Shown here: one piece after another, positions 55,242 through 64,000 of the stretch | How positions within the stretch are numbered: position 1 is the first letter of the stretch | How the letters are laid out: each line of letters starts with the position of its first letter | From: Magnolia sinica | Taxonomy: Eukaryota; Streptophyta; Magnoliopsida; Magnoliales; Magnoliaceae | Assembly (NCBI RefSeq): GCF_029962835.1 | Contig: NC_080590.1 | Coordinates: 62,370,001 to 62,434,000, forward strand | Direction of reading: 5' to 3' | Length of the DNA: 64,000 nt | The notes under the pieces: generated by a model | Databases searched by the model: none | What the model was told of the DNA's origin: nothing | What the model saw: the letters and a program-made list of their open reading frames with translations, nothing else | Made by a program: the position numbers and the translations under genes

Positions 55242-57241
55242 TGTAAGTGCTATAGTTTATATCCTTGTCTGTTGTCAAATTTGTGGTGACAAAATCACTG
55301 TTATGTTATATATAACTTGCTTAAGTGAAGCTCTCTCAAAGATCAACATTCATGAAAAGCTAAGCTCACAACAAGCAAAGCTCACAAGTACAAGGATCAA
55401 TCGTGAATGAAAGAACTGCTCATAAGACAAGACTCAAGCTGCAAGACTTCAAGAAGAGTTCAAGACAGTTTGTACACTTTCGAGATTGAGCTACATCAAG
55501 GTTTGATCTACATCAAGATTACAAGGCTCATACTTCAAGGTCACAAGTTCCGAATGTTTTAATGTCCATACTTCATGGTTGAGGTTTGATTGACTATAGG
55601 TTGACCATAGAAGTAGGTCATTTTGGATACATAAGTCGAATGTTTATTTTACATGTGATTGGTCTGTTCTTCGACTAGTCCTAGGCATTCTTCGACTAGT
55701 CCTAGACTTGCTTCGACCAGTCTAAGAAAATCCTCGATCAGTCGTGAGTTTGTTACAAATTCCAGATAAAATCTGTTAGCCTTCGACTAGTCCAGGAATC
55801 TGTTCGACCAGTCGTAGGAACAGTGTCGACTGCTCTTCGACCAGTCGTACAATCTTCGACTCGAAGTCCAGCGAAGATTTTCAGGACCTACGACCAGTCG
55901 AAGGAAACCTACGACCAGTCGTAGGTGACCTACGACCAGTCGTAGAACGGTCAGAGTATATCCCGCCGGATTTTTCAAATATCTGTTAGTGCTTCGACTA
56001 GTCGAAGAGCACTCTAGACCAGTAGAAGACCCGATCTTCTCACTTATAAATAGTGCACGAATCTCAGAAGAAATCATCGATTTAATTAAAATATTCAAGC
56101 CAATCTTGGTCGAACTTCTGAGAGATAATTCTGTGCTCCATCTAAGCTAAGTGTGCTTATTTAATATTCTTCTTTCCTTAGCTTTATTTTAATTGATTTT
56201 GTTTCTGCTATTCCAATCTGATTTGAAAAGAGGAATTGTTATTCCCTTTCTTTGGAATCAAAATCAATTAAGGCAAGCCCTATTTGGTTTAATTTAAAAT
56301 CTATTAGAACTAGAACCATTGTAATCGAGTACTGGACATTGAACTTGGACATTCAATCATCTACTTTGATTTGGTTCTACCGGGCTGCTACAACGAAGAA
56401 GATATTCAGGTATTTTACATATTGTAAATTCCTTTCTATTATTTTGGTTTCTTTCAAGATTTGCCAGAAAAATCTTGTTATATTGGTTATCTGAGGAGAG
56501 CCAGGAAAACTCAGAAGTGGGGTTTTTTTAATTGTGTAAGCCCACATACAAAGACACAATTGTAAGGGTTTTGGGTGAACCTGGGAAAACCTATTTTTAG
56601 TGAACGCTAATATCCCCTGTGTGAGGATATTAGGAGTGGAGTAGCTTTTTGTGTGGCTGTTGTTTAACAGTTGGTGAACACACAGGCGAACCACTATAAA
56701 CCCTTGTGTTGTGGTTGAATGGTTTATACTTCTATTCTTTAATTATTCTTTTGTGGGATGTATGTATGGTGATGAATGTTGTAATCATTTAATTCAAGCT
56801 TTGTGAGAATGTTGTAATAGTTTAGAATTTATTTTCTGCTATTCCTTTATCAGTTTGATTTTCAATTTCATTTGAAAGTTGTTCCAGCAAGGTTGCCCTG
56901 CCATTTTTATGGTGTATGGCTGTCCCTAGAACAATACATTTTTTATTACAAGTTATTTCAATTCAGTTTATATTTATTTTTGTATTCCTCTTCGATTTGA
57001 GACTTGATACAAAGATCTGTCTATAAATAAGGTTGTCCTACCATAAACTCTATTTTTGGTGTAAGGTTGTCCTTAGAACAACGTTTGTATCAACCTCTCA
57101 AGATCTGAATTTTGAGGTTATTTTAATTTACTGCATTGTGATTTACTTTGGCTATTATATTCTTTATTATTCCGCTGTTATAAGTTTTTATTTGGCACAG
57201 TCCTATTCACCCCCCCTCTAGGACATAGCTTGGCCTTTTCA
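55242..57241 (+). repeat. 5' LTR of SIRE-like element 2
   Basis: 2,000 bases, homologous along its length to the LTRs of element 1. It is shorter mainly because of missing CAAG-rich repeats near 55,420-55,480 (compare 15,300-15,470). Confidence 0.92.
55670..56052 (+). promoter_or_regulatory. U3 palindrome array and TATA box, element 2
   Basis: About 13 units of CGACYRGTCG type lie in 360 bases, including a perfect CTTCGACTAGTCGAAG near 55,993-56,008. A TATAAATA box follows at 56,045-56,052, the same layout as in element 1. Confidence 0.7.
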
Positions 57242-57243
57242 AG

Positions 57244-57255
57244 TGGTATCAGAGC
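57244..57255 (+). other. Primer binding site (initiator Met tRNA)
   Basis: TGGTATCAGAGC, two bases after the LTR. Confidence 0.95.
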
Positions 57256-57316
57256 CTAATAGCTCCTTTTTAATTCTTGGATTTAATTCCTGAGCTAACG
57301 ATTTAAGCTATTTAGG

Positions 57317-58650
57317 ATGTCAAATTTTGATAACCTTTCAGTCACAAGGCCTCCACCCTTTGATGGCTCCAACTATGCCTATTGGAAAGCCAGAATGAGG
57401 ATCTTCCTCAAATCAATGGATGAAAATGTGTGGCAAGCCACAGTGACTGAATGGAATCCTCCTATCATGGAAGTTACTGGGGTTGACGGTTCAAAATCAA
57501 TGAAAGTCACACCATATTACCAATGGACCACACTTCAGAAAAGTGAGAGTAGTGCAAATGCTAAAGCACTAAATGCAATTACTTGCGCATATCACCAGAT
57601 GAGTTCAAAAGAATCATTTCCTATGATACTGCAAAGTAAGCTTGGGATATATTAGAAATGACACACGAGGGTACTACAATTGTCAAAAAATCTAAAGTCC
57701 AACTCCTCACAACCAGATTTGAAGAAATTCATATGGAGGAAAATGAAATGTTTATGGACTTTTACACTAGATTGAATGACATTGTAAACTCAATGTGGGG
57801 TCTTGGCGATAAAATCCCAGAAAGTAAAGTGTGTGCAAAAATATTATGCTCACTTCCTGAATGGTTCAATTCTAAAGTAACTGCGATCCAGGAACTTCGT
57901 GATACGGATAATATGAGGGTAGAAGAACTAGTTGGTTCACTACAAACCTACAAGTTAAACTTTAAAGCTCCTAAAGGAAAATCTATCGCACTAAAATCTT
58001 CTAAATGTAATTCAGAAGAAAATTCTGATTCAGAAGATGATATGGCTCTTTTAGCTAAAAAATTTTACAAGATTTTCAAAAGCAAGAAAAGGGTTGATTT
58101 TCAAAAATCAAATGACAAAAAGAAGTTTAGACCCAAATCTCGAAAATCTTTGAAAGATAGTCAATGTTACAATTGTCTAGAATATGGGCACTTAGCAAAT
58201 AGATGTCCTAAAAGGGACAAACCCAAGAAGAAGGGTATGTTGGCTACATGGGATGAATCATCTGATTCTGAAGGTTCTTCTGAATAAGAAGATTCTGAAA
58301 CTGAGTCGGGCAAAGAGGTTAAAGCTCTTATGACTCTAGCCAAATTCACATTTTCAGATAATGACTCTACAAGTGAAGAAAATCTGAATAGTGAATGTGA
58401 AAATGAAGATGATCTTCAAGATGCTTACAATGCCCTATATAAGGAAAGTTGTAAAATTGCTGTCAAACTTAAACTTCAAAAAGAAAAGTTTTCTAAACTC
58501 AAAAATTGTTTTGAATCACTTGTCTTAGAAAAATCACAAATTTCAGATTGTTTTGAAAAATCAAAATGCGATTTAGAATTCAAAAACTCCCTAATTATTG
58601 ATTTAAAATCTGAAATTGAGAATCTTAAAACTGAAGTATCTTCTCTTCTG
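57317..58650 (+). pseudogene. SIRE-like Gag (element 2), interrupted
   Basis: Starts at the ATG at 57,317. Relative to element 1 there is a one-base loss near 57,590, then in-frame stops at 57,637 (TAA where element 1 has CAA) and 58,285 (TAA where element 1 has TCA). The zinc knuckle CYNCLEYGHLANRC is intact here. The acidic Ser-rich tail and coiled-coil-like region match element 1, and the frame continues into pol. Confidence 0.88.
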
Positions 58651-61600
58651 AGTCTAAAGGACACATGGAAATATACCCAAGGTGATCCAAAGTTAGAAAA
58701 ACTGTTATCCGGATCAAGAAAATGTGGCGATCGATCTGGGTTGGGCTATGATAAAAATCTACCTCCTAAACAAAAGTAGACTCCTCCTATGTTTGTTAAA
58801 GGAGAGTCCTCAAACTCAAAAGGGAAAAGTACTTATCAAGATGTTTCTAAAAATTCAAAAACTTTTCAAAACCCTATAAGCAGCCATGTCAACTTTAATC
58901 AAAAACGAAATCCACTAGCTGAAAAGATAGTTGATTTACTCAAGGAGCTCTTAAAATCTAACTCTATAGGTCATTCCTACAAATATACACAAAAGAAGAC
59001 CAACTATGTTCCTAAACCTAAAACAGTTATGAAATGGGTTCCTAAAGTTACCTGCTTGGTTGCTCACACTGCTTTCAAAGCAAAAAGTCATTCAAAGTGG
59101 TACCTAGACAGTGGATGCTCCAGACATATGACAGGTGATAAAGCTTTATTCACGGATCTGAAAGATATGACTGATGGTTCAGTCACATTTGGTGATGGTA
59201 GCAACTGCAAGATTATAGGCCAAGGTATGGTTCAACTTTTTAATCTTCCTGTGTTTAAAAATGTTTTATACGTTGAAGGCCAAAAACATAACTTGCTTAG
59301 TATATCACAAATATGTGATAATAACCATAATGTTCAATTTTCTAATCAAAGCTGTGAAATACTAAACAATAAGGGTTCTGTAATATTAACTGGACGTAGA
59401 ACTTCTGAAAATTGTTATATTATTAGCGAATCCAGCTCATCTAATCAAACATGTTACATGGTCCATACAGACGAGACTGATTTATGGCACAAACGTCTTG
59501 GACATGTACATTATCGAAATTTATATCGATTGAGCAAACGAGAACTTGTAAGAGGTTTACCCAAACTTTAGAAATTAGATAAAATATGTGGTGGGTGCCA
59601 GATAGGCAAACAAATAAAGAACTCACACAAAAAGGTGAATTCAAATACCACATCAAGACCACTCGAACTTCTCCACATGGATCTGATAGGACCTACCAGA
59701 ATGGAAAGTCATGGTGGTAAAAAGTATATCTTGGTAATAGTTGATGACTTTACCAGATTCACTTGGGTAGTCTTCTTAAGGGATAAATCTGAAACCCTTG
59801 AAGAAGTAAGAAAAGTTCTCAAAAGGATTCAAACTGAAAAATCCTCTCAAATCAGTAAAATTCGTAGTGATCATGGATCTGAATTTGAGAATAACAATTT
59901 TGAGAAGTTCTGTACCGACCAAGGAATATTACATGAATTCTCTGCTCCCAAAACTCCACAACAAAATGGAATTGTAGAAAGAAAGAATAGGGTGCTTCAA
60001 GAAATGGCTAACGTCATGTTAAATAGCATGAAGCTCTCTAAAAATCTTTGGGCTGAAGCAGTCAACACAGCTTGCTATATTATTAACCGAGTCTACACTA
60101 GCAAAGATAAAAATAAAACGGCTTACGAATTATGGTTCAATAAAAAGCCTACTGTTAAATACTTTCGAGTTTTTGGCAGTAAGTGCTATATTTTACGTGA
60201 TCGTGAAAATTTAGAAAAGTTTGATACGAAGAGTGATGAAGGTATTTTTCTAGGATATTCTTTAAATAGTCGAGCTTATAGAGTCCTGAACAAAAGGACT
60301 GGTGTGATTCAAGAATCCATTAATGTTGTCATTGATGATCACTTAAACACACCAACTTCTAATTCAGATAATGATGAAGTACTAATCATTGATAAACCTG
60401 ATACTTCATCGAATCAAATTGATTCTGAGTTAAGGACTGTTAAAGATCATCCAACCACACAAATTCTTGGAAACCCTCTCACTGGTGTTCGCACCCGTAG
60501 ATAACTTGAGGATATATGTAATTATGTATGTTTTACATCCCAAATTGAACCATCAAATGTAAAAGAAGCTCTTGCTGATGAAAACTGGATTGTTGCAATG
60601 CAAGATGAACTCAACCAATTCATAAGAAATGATGTTTGGTATCTCGTACCAAGACCTAAAGATAAACATATCATTGGAACAAAATGGATTTTCAAAAATA
60701 AGTCTGACGAATGTGGAAATATAATTAGAAACAAGGCTAGACTGGTGGTACAAGGTTATACTCAAATTGAAGGGATTGATTTCGATGAAACCTTTGCACC
60801 AGTTGCACGTCTTGAATCTATCAGACTATTTATATCCATTGCATGTTTTAAAAAGATAAAGATCTATCAAATGGATGTGAAAAGTGCTTTTCTAAATGGC
60901 GATTTACATGAAGAAGTCTATGTTGAACAGCCAATAGGTTTTGAAGATTCCAAAAATACTGATCATGTATATCGGCTTAAAAAGGCACTTTATGGATTAA
61001 AACAAGCACCTAGGGCATGGTATGAGAAACTAACGAAAATTCTTTTAACTCATAATTTTCAAATGGGATCTGTTGATAAAACTCTGTTTGTTAAAAAACA
61101 TAATGATCATATCTTAATGGTACAGATTTATGTTGATGATATCATTTATGGATCAACTTGTACTGACTTGACTACTGAGTTTGCAGATTTAATGAAATCA
61201 CAGTTCGAAATGAGCATGGTTGGGGAATTGACTTATTTCCTTAGATTGCAAGTAAAGCAACAATCTGAAGGAATATTCATTTCTCAATCTAAGTATGCCT
61301 TGAATCTAATCAAGAGATTTGGATTTGAGAATTGTAAGAATTTCGATACTCCTATGAGTACTACCCTGAAACTATCAAAAGACTCTAATGGTAAAAATGT
61401 TGACTCAAAACTTTATCAGAGTATGATTGGTAGTTTGTTATATTTAACTACTAGTAGACCTGATATTTCTCTAAGTGTTGGTATTTGCGCAAGATATCAA
61501 TCTGATCCAAAAGAATCTCACTTGATTGTTGTCAAGCGAATTATTAGATATGTCGTAAGTACTGTAAATCTTGGTCTCTGGTATCCTCATGAAACCAATG

Positions 61601-62073
61601 TCCAATTAGCCGGGAACTCGGATGCTGACTGGGCTGGTAATCTAGATGATAGAAAATCAACCAGTGGTGGTTGTTTTTTTATTTTAAATTATCTAGTTTC
61701 CTGATTTAGTAAGAAGCAAAATTCTATATCACTTTCAATAGCTGAAGCTGAGTATATCGCAGCTGGTAATGCATGTACACAGCTTGTTTGGATGCAACGA
61801 ATGCTAAGTGATTATGGAATTAAATAGGATTCTATGTTATTACATTGTGATAATTCCAGTGTAATAAATATTTCAAAAAATCCTATTCAGCATTCTCGTA
61901 CTAAGCATATTGACATTAGATTTCATTATATAAGGGAATTAGTACAAGAAAAAGTTATATCTCTAGAATATATTCCTACTGAAGATCAACGTGCTGATAT
62001 TTTCACAAAACCTCTTGATAAAAGTAGGTTCAAAAAGATGAAATTTGATCTTGGCATGTGTATTTTAAATTGA
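58651..62073 (+). pseudogene. SIRE-like Pol (element 2), one frame with nonsense codons
   Basis: A single frame from gag to 62,073 encodes the protease (WYLDSGCSRHMTGD near 59,100), integrase zinc region (LWHKRLGHV, then CGGCQIGKQ near 59,590), integrase core ([29 protein letters not shown]), RT ([34 protein letters not shown] near 61,125) and RNase H ([17 protein letters not shown] near 61,620, ending FDLGMCILN). Stops are at 58,777, 59,569, 60,502 (CAA to TAA), 61,702 (TGG to TGA) and 61,825 (CAG to TAG), judged against element 1. There are no frameshifts in pol. Confidence 0.92.
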
Positions 62074-62168
62074 TAATTTATGCCTTCTTGTATAATATTG
62101 TATATATTTGCTAGATTAAAATTTCAAATTTTGTAAAATATTGCAAGATATTTGAATTTTTGGGTTTA

Positions 62169-62239
62169 TTCGACCAGTCGTGAGTATACACAACCAGTCA
62201 TCCTACGACCGGTCGTAAATACTCACGACTAGTCGTGGA
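62169..62239 (+). promoter_or_regulatory. Internal palindrome cluster between pol and third ORF (element 2)
   Basis: Four units: CGACCAGTCG, a decayed CAACCAGTCA, TACGACCGGTCGTA and CACGACTAGTCGTG, with the spacing of element 1. They lie about 300 bases before the ATG of the third ORF. Confidence 0.6.
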
Positions 62240-62534
62240 ACACGGGTTTCACTTCAAATTGGGGATTTTTTTCACTTTCTTCCTCATTTCTTCTTTCTTC
62301 TCCTTGGAGCTGAACTTCGACTCGTTGAACCCATCCTTCAAGTCCTTCAAGGTTAGTGTTCCAAATCCCATTTTTCTTGCAGATTTGTGTCAAGATTGTT
62401 TCCTTTTTCTCTCTTGAAGCTTTCTATTTTGAAAATCATTGAGATTTGGGGTTTAGATTTTGAAAAATCTGTTTTGAGCAAACCCACTTCTCAATCCTTT
62501 GCAACTTCTTTATTCCTTGAAATCCTTGTTGCAA

Positions 62535-63672
62535 ATGGCTTCTAGAGGTAGAAAAACTACTTCACGTGGTCCTTTTTCTTCCTCCAGATCGACCGCTATC
62601 TCTAAGCGTCATCTTCTTGTTCCCAATGATGATCCATCATATGTTAGGGACATTAGATCACGTAATGTTATTGTTGAACATCCTGTTGATGTTAATCATA
62701 TTGCACCTTTTGACATCCTTCCTATGCTTGAAGCTGTAGGTTGGGTTAACTTATTGCATTGAGGTGGGCCTGCATACCGGTCCATTGCCCAATCCATGTT
62801 TACATGTATTAGTGCATTTTCACAGGATAATTTAACTTTTCAAATTTCTACTAGAGAAGGGCCTTTTGACGTTGATCGTCATTTAATTTCAGCCCTTATG
62901 GAAATTCCTGTGAATGATGAGGGTATTCCTATCCATAATTTAACTGATAAACCCTCAATGTCTGAAAAACGCATGCTCACTAGAGACTTGTGTAATATGG
63001 ATGTTCAATGGACTCAAAAAGGGAATGCGCTCCCCGCAAGGTATTTGTTACCCAAATACAGAATTCTCCACAGAATCTGTGTCTAATCTGTATCCTCGTT
63101 CGGGTAATAAATCTGACTTAACTTCGTTTATGGTTCGTGTTATCCATGCTATTTCCAATGGTACTCAGATTTGTTTGCCATCCTTAATCTATCATTTCAT
63201 TATTCAGTTTCGACTCCATCCTGGTCATAGTGACATTCCTTTTGCTTATTTTATGACTGTATTGGCTACACATATGTTAGTCGATATGCCTGTTGATGAA
63301 GCACCAATCCATCATCTGATCTTCAACAATACAAATATCAATAAGATAAAGTTGGATCTGCTTCCTGAACAAGGTAGTGGTGGTGGTGGTGGTCATGAAG
63401 AAGCTGATGTTGACATTAATATGGATGACATTTTTGAGGAACTGGATTCTGACTCAGCTAATGATCCAGATTTTGTACCATCTGATGTTGATGCACGTCT
63501 GAGTGCATTAGAGGGTAAAGTTGAGAATATAAATGTAAAGTTGAAAAACATGTCTGTTGCTCATGATTTGCAATTCAAGTACATGCGCAAATATCTTAGG
63601 CGCTTGAACAAAGGCATGCACCAACTTGATCCCTCTATTCCTGCTCCTTCATTAAGTTCTAGTTCTGAGTAG
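62535..63672 (+). pseudogene. Third ORF of SIRE-like element 2
   Basis: From the ATG at 62,535 (MASRGRKTTSRGPFSSS, a basic Ser-rich start) the frame runs about 370 codons with one TGA at 62,760 (Trp context) and one frameshift near 63,083. The middle part, including a WTQKGNALPARYLLPKYR segment, a LTSFMVRVIHAISNG segment and a HPGHSDIPFAYFMTVLAT segment, resembles the 'putative plant transposon protein' domain found in plant retroelement ORFs. A Gly run, an acidic linker and a coiled-coil-like C-terminus follow. No clear signal peptide or membrane anchor, so 'env-like' describes only the position. Confidence 0.7.
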
Positions 63673-64000
63673 TTTTTATGAGACTTTTGGTCTGTAATAA
63701 CTTTATTACTTAGCACTTATTTGCTTGGGTTTGAGTTGGATTCTATTTATGTTTTATGCTGGATATTTGTTCTTGATGTAATATTTATGTTGGATATATG
63801 TGATGCTATCTTGAGTATCTCTATGACTCTTTTGCTATACTCTATTTCCTCCTCATGTTTACTCTCATGAATTCCTTTATTTAGTTCTCCTTTGTCATAT
63901 TGTGACAAAAAGGGGGAGAATGGTTTGTTCTTAATGTGATTATGAGAGGAGTAGCATTGGTTATGTTACTCAGGGGGAGTGAGGAGTCAAGGGGAGTATA
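63673..64000 (+). other. 3' untranslated region of SIRE-like element 2
   Basis: Homologous to 22,732-23,050. The first two purine tracts are present (AAAAAGGGGGAGAA at 63,907-63,920 and CAGGGGGAGT near 63,973); the polypurine primer and 3' LTR lie beyond the window. Confidence 0.8.

Larger units (their letters stand above)
55242..64000 (+). mobile_element. SIRE-like Copia retrotransposon 2 (3' LTR outside window)
   Basis: The 5' LTR 55,242-57,241 starts TGTAAGTGCTATAG and ends TTTTCA. Primer site, gag, pol and third ORF follow in the same order as element 1. By comparison with element 1 the 3' LTR should start about 130 bases beyond the window. The left flank GTAAT is the same five bases as the target duplication of element 1. 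Confidence 0.92.

Overview
The window looks like plant nuclear DNA from a large, transposon-rich genome. The evidence is plant-type LTR retrotransposons (Copia SIRE-like and Ale-like; Ty3/gypsy Tekay-like and Tat/Ogre-like), methionyl-tRNA primer sites, a plant-specific DUF1677 gene, and dense dispersed modules built on GTGGGNCCCAC and CACACCGTCCATC. From memory such modules are common in magnoliid genomes, so a magnoliid or other early-diverging angiosperm is my guess. I saw no rRNA, tRNA or CRISPR.

Left block (1-31,953): a nested tower. A Tat-like Ty3/gypsy pol remnant (minus, 8,022-10,135) carries in its integrase a long LTR-like element (copy B, minus, ending at 8,021). A second copy in opposite orientation (copy A, plus, ending at 5,269) is probably inserted in B. 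Further right an Ale-like Copia element (12,730-31,948, minus; TSD TAATG; two 244-bp LTRs) holds two insertions: a 10.1-kb SIRE-like Copia element (15,119-25,259, plus; TSD GTAAT) inside its integrase, and a third copy of the long LTR (copy C, 27,289-31,420) inside its gag. Removing the insertions leaves about 4.9 kb, a normal Copia length.

Middle block (31,954-39,300): the least repeat-dense part and the only place with a convincing host gene, a DUF1677 protein (minus, 35,260-35,643) with a short upstream ORF and a palindromic G-box. It also holds a 355-bp tandem duplication with an exon-like segment, a 27-bp inverted repeat, a foldback MITE with long arms (37,437-37,858), a half copy of the same MITE, and a fragment of another LTR.

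Right block (39,590-64,000): a Tat/Ogre-like element (minus) is split in its gag by a complete Tekay-like gypsy element (40,632-52,664; TSD AGTTG). Its pol is one open frame broken only by nonsense codons. The Tat 5' end abuts a Copia integrase fragment, into which a second SIRE-like element (55,242 to beyond the window end) has inserted.

Main unexplained signal: the U3 of the SIRE LTRs is an array of about a dozen palindromes of the form CGACYRGTCG ending just before the TATA box. A four-unit version recurs between pol and a third ORF inside the element, and similar palindrome-then-TATA layouts appear in another LTR fragment (38.9-39.0 kb) and, with a different motif, near 32.7 kb. A second signal is that the long LTR family A/B/C is built from units resembling the ends of the foldback MITE, each carrying TCP-factor-type palindromes. 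A third is technical: the first SIRE copy differs from its sister mainly by small indels at CAG/CTG sites, which looks like base-calling error at methylated CHG and may make a sound element look broken.
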